Shown here piece by piece: positions 15,928 through 24,886 of a DNA stretch of 64,000 bases. The notes under the pieces are model-generated. The model searched no databases. It saw nothing but the letters and a program-made list of their open reading frames with translations, and was not told where the DNA came from. Numbering within the stretch: position 1 is the stretch's first letter; each line of letters begins with the position of its first letter. The DNA is from Sulfuritalea sp. GTDB lineage: Bacteria; Pseudomonadota; Gammaproteobacteria; Burkholderiales; Rhodocyclaceae. The position numbers and the translations under genes are program-made. The DNA is taken from NCBI RefSeq assembly GCF_017302275.1, contig NZ_JAFLDR010000001.1, positions 124,001 through 188,000 on the forward strand, in the 5' to 3' direction.

Positions 15928-18270
15928 ATGGCCAAGAAAAAGTCGTCTGGGGAAGCATTGTTGGTCGGCGTGGCAATCGTGATCGGCCTTCTGGCTTCGA
16001 TACCCAAGGAGTTATGGATCGGGATAGGTGTGCTCGTCGTTGTTGCTTTCGTCGCCCGAGCTTTCCTCAAGAAGTCCGAACCGGATGTTCCGCAAGCCTC
16101 CTACCGAGTCACCGTCGAAGCGACATCACCCCCATCAGCAGATGCGGCGCGATCCAAAGGCCGCGAAGAGCGCTTCACCACGATCGTCATCGGCAGCGGC
16201 GATCAAGAGTACGGAATTCCTCAACCTTTTCAGGATGCGGGCGGCAAAGTCCGCTGGGTGCCGCCCGGTGAATCCGTCGAGGTTGCCGGAATATCTCTGC
16301 CGGGCGGCATGCTCTATGTCGGCTCGGGTCTTCGCGGCGGCTACGGGCAGGCGGAGCCTGCGTTGATCAATCCCGCGCTCAAGGTCGCCCAGAGAAATAT
16401 CGACCCGAGCCTGCGCCTGACGGACTACTGGCCAAGTTATTCGGAGTGCACGCCTGAGGCACGTCGCGCCTATCTCCAATGGCAGACTGGCGGGCGTCAG
16501 GCACCTGATGCCAACATCGGCTACGTGTTTCTGTTCTTCTACGGGCTGGAGCGCCGCATTCTTGTCGATGCCGTCGCGAATGCCACAGCCAAAACAGATA
16601 TCCCGGCGATCAAGCAAGAAGTGCGGCGTCTGCTCGCCATCTACTCGGACAACGGATCCTTCCGGCACTATGCTTCGCAGTTTCTGGCCTACGTCGAGGC
16701 AGAGTCCGTCGAACCGGCGATCTACAAGCAGCCGCCGCCAGCCGCTGGTGGTTCATACGAGCTGCCGATGGGCTTGCGCATCGGACTTGGGCAAGCTGCA
16801 GTCGATCAACAGCCTGTCCCTGTGTCATGGGCACTTGCCTGGGCACTGGCTGATCCGAACATCGCCCGCCGCACGGCTGTTGGACGATGTCCGGAAATAT
16901 TCCAAGCGCTGTTCGAGGCGAAATACGCAGAAGCACATGGCGATGGACTCCGACTACCCGTCAACCGGACCAAACTCAAGCTCGCCTACCATCCCGCGTC
17001 GGCATCCCTGCGCGGGCGGGAACTCACACGTAGCCTGGGTGATTTGCCTGACGTCTCCGCACTTTCGGCACCGGTCAAGAAGCTCCAGGAACTGGTGAAT
17101 GCCTGCACCGATCTGCTTGACCCCTATAGTCGATTCATCGGGCGTAACCCGGACAAGAAGGACGCGCTGGAGAGCGTGCTACTTCTTCCGCCCACGTACT
17201 GGCCAGTGCCCCTCAGAACCGAACTGAACGACATCAAGGCCCAGGTTCGTGACGGGATGCTGGTCATGAGCTTCGGCGAACTCACTGGTCGTTTGAAAAG
17301 CGCCGGAACCTTGTCCCGCGACAAGGTTCTTGGTTTGGCCCGGGCGCTCGAATTTCTACATCTGGGCATGGAGCCTGATGTACTTGCTGGTCAGAAGCTG
17401 CCGAAGGCGGAAGACAGTGTGGCGCTCTTCGTCGCTGATCCCGCCGAAGGGGCTGCGCGTAGCACACCGGCCTATCAGGCGGCAGCCGTAACGCTGGACC
17501 TGGCGTGCTCGGTTGCACTAGCCGACGGCGATGCGAGCGGTGCGGAACTCATTCATCTCACGCGCCATATCGAATCATGGACGCACTTGAACGTCGCCCA
17601 TCGGAAACGCCTCAAAGCACACCTGCGACTGCGCATCATGCAGCCGACGACACTTGCCGGCCTGAAGAAAAAGCTCGAGCCATTGGCGGCAGAGGCCAAG
17701 CGCACGATCGCGAAGTTCCTGGCGCATCTTGCCGAGGCCGACGGCACCGTAAGTCCCGACGAGGTGAAATTTCTCGAACGGGTCTACAAGACGCTCCAAG
17801 TCGACGCCAAGCTCGTCTACTCTGATCTTCACTCCGCAAGCGTACCGGTCAAAGGTACTGCGGTGTCCGAGGTACCGAAAGTGGCGGCAGCGGCCGGATT
17901 CGTACTTGATCCAGAGCGGATTGCCCAACTCCAAAAGGAGACCGAAGCGGTTACGGCTTTGCTTGCAAACGTCTTCGCCGAGGAAACGGCAGAGTCGCAG
18001 ACTGTTCCCGTCGACGAGGACGAGCCTGCTCCCAAACCCGGGATACTGGGGCTGGATCCGAGTTATGTCGCGTTTCTGCGGATGCTGGTTTCACGTCCAA
18101 TCTGGACCCGGCAAGAACTTGCCGATGTTGCTGCCGACATGGAACTGATGCTCGACGGTGCCTTGGAGCACATCAATGAAGCCGCACTCGACAATTTCGA
18201 CGCTCCCTTGGTCGATGGCGATGACCCCGTAGAAATCAATCAAGAAATCCTGGAGAAACTGCCGGCATGA
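15928..18270 (+). CDS. sngA: SngA, TerB-domain protein of a Shango defence system
   Basis: The 780-residue protein has an N-terminal hydrophobic region (about residues 11-47, with VAIVIGLLASIPKELWIGIG) that should anchor it in the membrane, a TerB-N-type region (about 80-300), a central helical part, a TerB-like domain (about 520-640; LDLACSVALADGDASGAELI and ERVYKTLQVDAKLVYSDLHS) and a TerB-C-like end. In Shango systems a TerB protein, a P-loop ATPase and a helicase act together against phage; the same order and overlaps are seen here (sngA stop overlaps sngB start by 4 bp). The link to tellurite resistance is by domain name only. Confidence 0.85.
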   Translation: MAKKKSSGEALLVGVAIVIGLLASIPKELWIGIGVLVVVAFVARAFLKKSEPDVPQASYRVTVEATSPPSADAARSKGREERFTTIVIGSGDQEYGIPQPFQDAGGKVRWVPPGESVEVAGISLPGGMLYVGSGLRGGYGQAEPALINPALKVAQRNIDPSLRLTDYWPSYSECTPEARRAYLQWQTGGRQAPDANIGYVFLFFYGLERRILVDAVANATAKTDIPAIKQEVRRLLAIYSDNGSFRHYASQFLAYVEAESVEPAIYKQPPPAAGGSYELPMGLRIGLGQAAVDQQPVPVSWALAWALADPNIARRTAVGRCPEIFQALFEAKYAEAHGDGLRLPVNRTKLKLAYHPASASLRGRELTRSLGDLPDVSALSAPVKKLQELVNACTDLLDPYSRFIGRNPDKKDALESVLLLPPTYWPVPLRTELNDIKAQVRDGMLVMSFGELTGRLKSAGTLSRDKVLGLARALEFLHLGMEPDVLAGQKLPKAEDSVALFVADPAEGAARSTPAYQAAAVTLDLACSVALADGDASGAELIHLTRHIESWTHLNVAHRKRLKAHLRLRIMQPTTLAGLKKKLEPLAAEAKRTIAKFLAHLAEADGTVSPDEVKFLERVYKTLQVDAKLVYSDLHSASVPVKGTAVSEVPKVAAAAGFVLDPERIAQLQKETEAVTALLANVFAEETAESQTVPVDEDEPAPKPGILGLDPSYVAFLRMLVSRPIWTRQELADVAADMELMLDGALEHINEAALDNFDAPLVDGDDPVEINQEILEKLPA

Positions 18271-19562
18271 GCACTATTCGTACCAAGGACCGCGATGCGG
18301 TCATTCAATCGCTTCGCGCCGGAGTCGTACCGCGTACCGGTCAGCACCTTATCCAGGTCGGTCGCGTCAAGGAGTTGGAAGCCCTGATCAAAGACATCGA
18401 GCGGATCTGCGATGGGGGCTCGAGTTTTCGGGTCGTGGTCGGCGAATACGGCTCAGGCAAGACTTTCTTCCTCAACCTTGTCCGGGCCATTGCACTAGAA
18501 AAGAAACTCGTGACGGTCCACGCTGACCTCAACCCCGATCGCAGGCTTCACGCCAGCGGCGGCCAGGCGCGCTCCCTTTACGCGGAACTGACAAAGAACA
18601 TGGCGACGCGCACCAAGCCAGACGGTGGTGCACTCGCCGGCGTGGTCGAGAAATTCGTGGCCCAGGCGAAGGCTGACGCCAAGACGACGGGCCGGACTGC
18701 GGAGGAAGTGATTCGCTCGCGCCTCGAGCAACTGACCGAGATGGTCAATGGCTACGACTTTGCCGATGTCATCGCGGCCTACTGCAAGGGTTTCGATGAT
18801 GGCAACGAGCAATTGAAGGCTGACGCCATTCGATGGCTGCGCGGGGAGTTCAGTACCCGCACCGATGCCCGTGCTGCGCTGGGCGTGCGAACCATCGTCG
18901 ACGATGCCTCGGTCTACGACCAGATCAAGCTGCTTGCCCGCTTCGTCCGGCTCGCGGGGTTCAACGGGCTAATGGTCTGCCTCGACGAAATGGTGAACCT
19001 CTACAAATTGGCGAACACCCAAGCCCGAAATGGAAATTATGAGCAGATCCTGCGCATCCTGAACGATTCGTTGCAGGGTACGGCCGATGGACTTGGCTTC
19101 GTGCTTGGTGGCACGCCGGAGTTCCTGTTCGATACCCGCCGAGGGCTCTACAGCTACTCCGCGCTCCAGTCCCGGCTGGCCGAAAACACCTTTGCGAAGA
19201 CCGGCTTCGTCGACTTCTCCGGACCCGTAATGCGGCTTGCGAGTCTGTCACACGAAGACTTCTATGTCTTGTTGCAGAAGTTGCGTCATGTCTATTCGTC
19301 CGGGCAGCCTGAAAAGTATCTGCTGCCCGATGCGGCGCTGCCTGCGTTCATGAATCACTGTGCAACCCGCCTCGGCGATGCGTACTTCCGCACGCCGCGC
19401 ACGACGATCACGGCCTTCATCAATTTGCTTGCAGTGCTGGAGCAGAACCCGGGGGTGGAGTGGGCATCGTTGCTCGACGGCATCGAGGTGGCGAAAGATG
19501 CCGGCGGTGATGCGGAAAAACTAGTCGCCGAAGACGATGAACTCGCCAGTTTCAAGCTCTAG
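18267..19562 (+). CDS. sngB: SngB, P-loop ATPase of the Shango system
   Basis: A 431-residue ATP-binding protein of the DUF2791/BrxD-like type. Walker A is VVGEYGSGKTFFLNLVRAIA at about residues 57-76, Walker B GLMVCLDEMVNL at about 233-244, and a sensor-like FVLGGTPEFLFDTRRGLYSY follows at about 277-297. In Shango this is the middle gene, and relatives occur with helicases in BREX type 2 clusters. It overlaps sngA by 4 bp and its 3' end overlaps the next start by 26 bp, so the three are translated together. ATPase residues look intact. Confidence 0.87.
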   Translation: MSTIRTKDRDAVIQSLRAGVVPRTGQHLIQVGRVKELEALIKDIERICDGGSSFRVVVGEYGSGKTFFLNLVRAIALEKKLVTVHADLNPDRRLHASGGQARSLYAELTKNMATRTKPDGGALAGVVEKFVAQAKADAKTTGRTAEEVIRSRLEQLTEMVNGYDFADVIAAYCKGFDDGNEQLKADAIRWLRGEFSTRTDARAALGVRTIVDDASVYDQIKLLARFVRLAGFNGLMVCLDEMVNLYKLANTQARNGNYEQILRILNDSLQGTADGLGFVLGGTPEFLFDTRRGLYSYSALQSRLAENTFAKTGFVDFSGPVMRLASLSHEDFYVLLQKLRHVYSSGQPEKYLLPDAALPAFMNHCATRLGDAYFRTPRTTITAFINLLAVLEQNPGVEWASLLDGIEVAKDAGGDAEKLVAEDDELASFKL

Positions 19563-21780
19563 TTCATCGTTCGCGCTCCTCGACGAGCGGATCCAGCGCT
19601 GGATCTGGCAGGAGGGCTGGACAGCACTCCACGACGCGCAGGAAAAGGCGATCCCGGCGCTGATCGAAGCGGACGGAGACGTCATCATCGCCGCTGCAAC
19701 GGCCGCCGGAAAAACCGAGGCGGCGTTCTTTCCGATCCTGACGCACCTATTGCGATCTGAACCGGACATCGGCTCGGTTCTCTATGTGAGCCCCCTAAAG
19801 GCGCTGATAAATGATCAGTGGGGACGTCTCTCGCAGCTATGCGAATCGCTTGATATCCCAGTCGTCCCCTGGCACGGCGACATTGCCGCCGGCCGCAAAC
19901 ACAAGTTCATCAAGAACCCCCGCGGCATCCTGCTAATCACTCCGGAATCGCTGGAGGCACTGTTCGTCACACGGGGCAGCGGAATCCCGGGCCTGATGGC
20001 GGCGGTGAAATACCTGGTGGTCGATGAACTGCACGCGTTCATTGGTACGGAACGCGGCAAGCAATTGCAGTCGCTGATGGGGCGCGTCGAAAGGGCAGCC
20101 GGGAGGAAGATGCCCCGCGTCGGGCTGTCGGCGACCTTGGGCGATATGAACCTCGCCGCTGGCTTCCTGAGGCCGGGTGCTCCGGAAAGCGTTCGGCAGA
20201 TCATCTCCGGCGCTAGCGGTCAGGAGTTGAAGGTACTGGTCAAGGGCTGCGTTGATCAGCCGCCTCGCATCAAGACGGAAGATGACATCGAGAATCCGGA
20301 ACTGGAGGACCTGGTTACCGGGAGTACGCTGGCGATTGGCGCGCATCTCTACAAGGCATTGCGCGGTTCCAACAACCTGGTGTTTCCGAACAGTCGAAGC
20401 CGTGTCGAGGTTTTTGCGGACCTATTGCGTCGGCGCTGTGAGCGGGAAGGTGTGCCGAATGAGTTCTGGCCTCATCACGGCAGTCTGGCAAAGGATATCC
20501 GAGAGGAAACGGAGGCGGCGCTAAAGAGCGGTGAACGGCCGGCGACAGCGATCTGTACGACCACTCTCGAATTGGGCATCGACATCGGCGCCGTGAAGAG
20601 CATTGCGCAGATCGGCCCGCCGCCTTCTGTGGCAAGCCTTCGGCAACGCTTGGGGCGCTCCGGACGACGGAAAGGCGAGCCAGCGATTCTGCGCTGTTAC
20701 GCCGTAGAGTCGGAACTCAACGACACGTCGGACATATCGGATCTGCTCCGCGAGGGCTTGGTGCAGACCATTGCCATGGTTCGCCTCCTCATCGCCGGCT
20801 GGTTCGAGCCGCCGCGGGTCGGTGGCCTGCATGCGTCAACTCTTGTACAGCAAATTCTTTCGGTGATTGCCGAGCGCGGCGGGGCGACGGCGGCAGATCT
20901 ATGGACAACCCTGGTTCAGGGTGGACCGTTCGGTAATCTCACGCGCAATGATTTCGTCGCGCTACTACGTTACCTCGGCGAAAGAGAACTTCTCGTTCAG
21001 GAGTCATCCGGCTTGCTGCTACATGGTGTCCTGGGGGAAAAACTGGTCAATCACTATGAGTTCTACAGCGCGTTTCTGTCGGAAGAAGAATTTCGGCTGA
21101 TGTGCGATGGAAGGGCATTAGGTTCGCTGCCAGTCAGTCGGCCCCTGATAATCGATCAGCGCATCATCTTCGCCGGCCGGCGTTGGCGTGTGCTCGATGT
21201 CGACGAGGAAAAGAAGCTGGTCGTCGTGGCCCCGGACAAGGGGGGCGCACCGCCCATGTTCGATGGGGCGGCCGGCAAGGTGCATGACAGGGTACGGCAG
21301 GAGATGCGCCAGGTGCTGGCCGAAAGTACTGTTGTTCCATTTGTCGACGCTGAAGGCGCCCGCTTACTGGAGCAGGCCCGACAGCAGTATGTAACGGCGA
21401 GTCTCGCGACTCGAATTCTGCTCCCCGCAGGGGCGTCGGTACTTCTCCTGACATGGCGGGGGGACTGGACAAACGATGCGCTGGCGCTGCTGTTGGGTCG
21501 GCACGAACTCAATGCAACAAATGAAGGTCTCGCCGTCCGGGTATACGTACCAGATGCCGATCGGGTATTCGATGCGTTGGGCGAAATCGCTGACGAGGAT
21601 GATACTGATCCAGACACCCTGCTGTCCGGAGTGAAGAACCTGATTCGCGAGAAATGGGATTGGGCGTTGCCCGAACAGTTGTTGCGAAAGTCGTTTGCTT
21701 CGTCATTACTCGACCTACGCGGTGCCCGGGAAGTGGCGGCTTCGCTATCTGCCGATATAGAGGCAGGTAGTCGTTACTGA
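19537..21780 (+). CDS. sngC: SngC, DEAD/DEAH-type helicase of the Shango system
   Basis: A 747-residue superfamily-2 helicase of the Lhr-like branch. Motif I is AAATAAGKTEAAFFP (about residue 51), Ia VLYVSPLKALINDQWGRL, II VVDELHAF, III GLSATLGDM, IV-V ATAICTTTLELGIDIGAVKS, and VI QRLGRSGRRKGEPA at about 370. The C-terminal half resembles helicase accessory domains seen in BrxHI-type proteins. It completes the three-gene Shango unit. The start at 19537 overlaps sngB; no better start is visible without losing the first helix. Confidence 0.87.
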   Translation: MNSPVSSSSSSFALLDERIQRWIWQEGWTALHDAQEKAIPALIEADGDVIIAAATAAGKTEAAFFPILTHLLRSEPDIGSVLYVSPLKALINDQWGRLSQLCESLDIPVVPWHGDIAAGRKHKFIKNPRGILLITPESLEALFVTRGSGIPGLMAAVKYLVVDELHAFIGTERGKQLQSLMGRVERAAGRKMPRVGLSATLGDMNLAAGFLRPGAPESVRQIISGASGQELKVLVKGCVDQPPRIKTEDDIENPELEDLVTGSTLAIGAHLYKALRGSNNLVFPNSRSRVEVFADLLRRRCEREGVPNEFWPHHGSLAKDIREETEAALKSGERPATAICTTTLELGIDIGAVKSIAQIGPPPSVASLRQRLGRSGRRKGEPAILRCYAVESELNDTSDISDLLREGLVQTIAMVRLLIAGWFEPPRVGGLHASTLVQQILSVIAERGGATAADLWTTLVQGGPFGNLTRNDFVALLRYLGERELLVQESSGLLLHGVLGEKLVNHYEFYSAFLSEEEFRLMCDGRALGSLPVSRPLIIDQRIIFAGRRWRVLDVDEEKKLVVVAPDKGGAPPMFDGAAGKVHDRVRQEMRQVLAESTVVPFVDAEGARLLEQARQQYVTASLATRILLPAGASVLLLTWRGDWTNDALALLLGRHELNATNEGLAVRVYVPDADRVFDALGEIADEDDTDPDTLLSGVKNLIREKWDWALPEQLLRKSFASSLLDLRGAREVAASLSADIEAGSRY

Positions 21781-21882
21781 CGTTCAAGTCTGGCAACTCA
21801 GAGATTACGACTCATCCCACCATTTCTGGCGTTTCTAAACTTGCATATAGCCAGTCTCATTCAAGTCGTCATAAAAGACTAA

Positions 21883-21921
21883 TTGACATACGGTTAATCG
21901 TATGATACGCTTTTCCGTATG
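21883..21921 (+). promoter_or_regulatory. Promoter and double operator of the WYL-Wadjet operon
   Basis: A consensus -35 box TTGACA is at 21883-21888. It overlaps the perfect inverted repeat CATACG-GTTAAT-CGTATG at 21887-21904. A second, shorter inverted repeat (ATACG at 21905-21909 and CGTAT at 21916-21920) reaches the start codon at 21919. A weak -10 (TACGCT) is 17 bp from the -35. Two operator copies over the promoter and start fit autorepression by the adjacent WYL protein, as known for BrxR/CapW-type regulators. Confidence 0.7.
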
Positions 21922-22776
21922 ATTAAATCAAGCAATGAGGGGCGTCTTGAGAAAATGCATCTCCTGCTGCTATGGGAGGGTCGACTCAACCGCGGACGGC
22001 TGATCGTACTTTTCGAACTCAGCCCTACCCGTGCCAGTGAATGGATTCGAGAATTTGGGGAGCGCTTTCCCGAATCCATGAAGTGGAATTCGAAAACAAG
22101 AAGCTACGAGGTACTGCCGGGATTCTTCGTGTCGACATCAAAGTCTCGTCATGATCTTTCGGAATCGATGGCCAAGTACCTGGCGATCGTTGGACTCCGA
22201 AATCAGGAAATTGAAGGAGTCCCTCACGTTGCCTTACAGGCAGGTTTCCACGATCTCTCCACACCTTCCCCCTTGGTGTTCTCCCGGTTGATGGAAGGAA
22301 TCCGAACATGCCAGGCGGTGCGAATCGAATACCGCTCCATGCAGGACCCGAAACCCCATAGCCGCGACATCGCGCCACATTCCCTGGTCCGATCTGGCCG
22401 TCGGTGGCATGTTCGCGCCTACAGCGAAACACATCATGCGTTCCGGGACTACGCTTTGGGGCGCATCTCCCGCATCCAACTCCTTGAGCGTGGTGACCTT
22501 CCCGGTGTGGAGGACGACGATGCATGGAATACGCCGGTACCGGTGCGACTGCTGCCGCACCCGGGACTGACGCGTGACCAGCAGGCTGTGATCCGGTTCG
22601 AGTATTTCACCGATGCGGCCAGCCGGGTAGAAATATGCCGCGGCCCAATGGTCCCCTATTTCATTCAAGATGTGCGAGCCGCCTTGCTGGACAGCGAGCA
22701 GCCCCCACAGTATCAGATCATTGTCGCGAACCTTGCCGAGGTGAAACCCTGGCTATGGATGCCCAGCAAACGCTAA
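21919..22776 (+). CDS. WYL-domain repressor of the Wadjet operon (BrxR/CapW-like)
   Basis: A 285-residue dimeric regulator. The N-terminal winged helix spans about residues 8-75 (RLEKMHLLLLWEGRLNRGRL, LFELSPTRASEWIREF), followed by the WYL domain at about 125-205 (RIEYRSMQDPKPHSRDIAPH, WHVRAYSETHHAFRDYALGR) and a C-terminal extension ending in VKPWLWMPSK. This is the layout of BrxR and CapW proteins, which control defence islands and respond to a ligand, probably nucleic acid. It overlaps the jetA start by 22 bp, so the regulator and Wadjet are one operon, and two inverted repeats cover its own promoter. Confidence 0.9.
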   Translation: MIKSSNEGRLEKMHLLLLWEGRLNRGRLIVLFELSPTRASEWIREFGERFPESMKWNSKTRSYEVLPGFFVSTSKSRHDLSESMAKYLAIVGLRNQEIEGVPHVALQAGFHDLSTPSPLVFSRLMEGIRTCQAVRIEYRSMQDPKPHSRDIAPHSLVRSGRRWHVRAYSETHHAFRDYALGRISRIQLLERGDLPGVEDDDAWNTPVPVRLLPHPGLTRDQQAVIRFEYFTDAASRVEICRGPMVPYFIQDVRAALLDSEQPPQYQIIVANLAEVKPWLWMPSKR

Positions 22777-24242
22777 GCGAATTCCTTCGCGCGCCACCGG
22801 TGAAGACGGCGGCTCACCTGCTCTTCGAACGGCTGCCTGACCGACTGTTCTCCGTACTGGCTTCGCCCAACCGTTATCGGTACTGGGGATTACTGTTTAC
22901 TCTCTACGAAAAGCGATTTGGGCCGGAGGCTCCGCTACCGCCCAGTGCAGGCTTTCTTTCCCGGGAAATCATCCACGATATCGAGATCGAGCTCCAATAT
23001 CAGGACACTTGGGAGGATGACGAGGGCAACAGTCCGGATACCCCCTTGGGTATCCGTGCGGTCGGCGTCTTCAACAAACTCGTCAGCACGGAGTGGATCT
23101 ATCTGGAAAAACGAGGCTACGAACGGCGTGTCCTGATGCGCCCGATAGTGAGCCAGTTTCTGGATCTACTGGTCCAGTTTGCCGAAAAGCCACCCGTCTT
23201 CGTTGCCGGGAAAATCCTGTCCATTTACGCTAACCTGCAGCTGATCATTGAGAGCGCCGCCGACGCACCTACCCTGATGGAAGCCGCAGCGCAGTCCAGA
23301 GGATTGCTTGAGCATATTCGGAACACCGGCACGAACGTACGCGACCTGATGGCTTCACTCGGTCCCGAGACATCAACAAAAGACTACGTCCAGCGTTTCT
23401 TCAACGACTATATCGAGCAGGTCTTCATTGGCGATTATCGAGAGCTGCGGACCAAGAATCACCCGCTGGCTCGTCGTGGGGCAATTCTCGATATGGTCAC
23501 GCGCATTCATGCCACTGAGCCATATCGAAACAAACTTCTCGATTCCTATCGCGCCAAATCCGGTGCCGTGACGGACGAGAGGGCGCTTCGCCTGTTCGAG
23601 CGGGATATCCAGCGGCTTCGCGATCTCGCGAAGATCGATGAGTATCTGGACCGGCTCGATACCGAGGTACGCACTGCTAACCGTCGGGCCTTGGCGGCCC
23701 TGAACTACCGGATGCGTACCGCGCGTTCCTTCGATCGCCTGATCGACGGTGCCATCGCCAACGTCCTGGCCAAACCCAATGTCGGCAGTCCTTTCAGCGC
23801 CGGGGAATTGATGTCCGAGGACAGGATTGCGGAGCCGAAGCATTTCATCGATCGAAAGCCACCGGCGGCCATCCGCCGAAAGATACCCTCTGATGAAGAG
23901 ATCGCGCGTTCCAACTTGTCCCGCCGGGCAAGGGATGCCCGGACCATGACGCCACGAAAGGCGCTGGCCTACATCAATGACTTGGTAGCGGCATATCCGC
24001 AACTGGCCAGCCATCAAATTCCGCTCAACACCATTACCGAGGTACGGGCGTACCAGGCCCTTCAGGTCGCTGTCATGGCTGTGACCATGCGAGGAAGGGA
24101 TCCCTTGGCCGAGCTATTGAAGCGCACCGGGATCGTTCTGAAGCGACACGGGAATGAAGAGGTGACCGAAAGCCTCATTTCCGGGATTCCATTCGAGATT
24201 GAACGGCGGGCCGGTCGCGAACCCAAGGAGAACACTCGATGA
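22755..24242 (+). CDS. jetA: JetA, MukF/kleisin-like subunit of Wadjet
   Basis: Kleisin-like subunit that, with JetB and JetC, forms an SMC motor able to extrude circular plasmid DNA for cleavage by JetD. The 495-residue product starts at the ATG 22755 (MDAQQTLSEFLRAPPVKTAA), has an N-terminal winged-helix-like segment (ANRYRYWGLLFTLYEKRFG-type region), a long helical middle, and a C-terminal region with conserved AYINDLVAAYPQLASHQIPL. Its stop overlaps jetB by 4 bp. I infer the kleisin role from operon position and helical layout, which matches described Wadjet JetA families; the Wadjet subtype was not assigned. Confidence 0.88.
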   Translation: MDAQQTLSEFLRAPPVKTAAHLLFERLPDRLFSVLASPNRYRYWGLLFTLYEKRFGPEAPLPPSAGFLSREIIHDIEIELQYQDTWEDDEGNSPDTPLGIRAVGVFNKLVSTEWIYLEKRGYERRVLMRPIVSQFLDLLVQFAEKPPVFVAGKILSIYANLQLIIESAADAPTLMEAAAQSRGLLEHIRNTGTNVRDLMASLGPETSTKDYVQRFFNDYIEQVFIGDYRELRTKNHPLARRGAILDMVTRIHATEPYRNKLLDSYRAKSGAVTDERALRLFERDIQRLRDLAKIDEYLDRLDTEVRTANRRALAALNYRMRTARSFDRLIDGAIANVLAKPNVGSPFSAGELMSEDRIAEPKHFIDRKPPAAIRRKIPSDEEIARSNLSRRARDARTMTPRKALAYINDLVAAYPQLASHQIPLNTITEVRAYQALQVAVMAVTMRGRDPLAELLKRTGIVLKRHGNEEVTESLISGIPFEIERRAGREPKENTR

Positions 24243-24886
24243 GTTACAACTGGGAAGCGCTGGCGGCACATACCAACGGGGAATTCGATGCCTCGCAGTT
24301 CGAGGCAGCGGCCTATCGGTTGGTAACAGATCAGGTCATCTATCAGGGGGATCGCCCAAAAGTCCTCTATGCATTGATCGAGCAATTCGAAAAGCACTTT
24401 TCCGAAGCTTTGTCCGTACTTGGTGTCCGGGTAACAGTCAATCGTGTTCTTCGATACGCGTGCGCAATTCCTGCCCACACCAAGGTCACCCCTGCATCGC
24501 AATCTCATACGCTGATGGCCCTGGTATTGCGCAAGATTTACGATGAGGGGGTTCCGGCCGGCCGCCTGACCGACGACGGTGAGGTGATCCTTGACGCCGT
24601 TGAATTTGAGGAGCGCTACAAGCACGAAACACAGCGCGAGCTGCCGGGCAAGGGCGACCTCGATGCCGCTATAAAGCAGATGAAGCGCTGGGGAATCGCA
24701 CGCAAGGCGGATGAAATCATTGCGGATGACATTGTCGACTCCGGATCGGATGCGTACTTCATCGCTATACGTCCGGCCATTGTGGATGTGCTGGGGGAAA
24801 CTGCCCTACGACGGTTGATTGAATGGAAACAGGAAGGCACTCCCGACAAGGTCGCCGGGACGGAGATCGTGGAGGACGCCGAATGA
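24239..24886 (+). CDS. jetB: JetB, MukE-like subunit of Wadjet
   Basis: The 215-residue protein is the small winged-helix (KITE/MukE-like, DUF4194-type) partner that binds the JetA kleisin. Visible features are an N-terminal helical region (AYRLVTDQVIYQGDRPKVLY), a winged-helix core (ALVLRKIYDEGVPAGRLTDD) and a C-terminal winged-helix-like end (MKRWGIARKADEIIADDIVD, YFIAIRPAIVDVLGETALRR). Both ends overlap neighbours by 4 bp (jetA upstream, jetC downstream), showing tight coupling. Confidence 0.88.
   Translation: MSYNWEALAAHTNGEFDASQFEAAAYRLVTDQVIYQGDRPKVLYALIEQFEKHFSEALSVLGVRVTVNRVLRYACAIPAHTKVTPASQSHTLMALVLRKIYDEGVPAGRLTDDGEVILDAVEFEERYKHETQRELPGKGDLDAAIKQMKRWGIARKADEIIADDIVDSGSDAYFIAIRPAIVDVLGETALRRLIEWKQEGTPDKVAGTEIVEDAE

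Noticed and set aside
15928-18270. Tellurite-resistance function for the TerB-domain protein
   Set aside because: The neighbouring ATPase and helicase match Shango; no other ter genes are present.
18267-21780. BREX type 2 based on BrxD- and BrxHI-like proteins
   Set aside because: No pglX methylase, pglZ or brxC is present; the TerB partner points to Shango.
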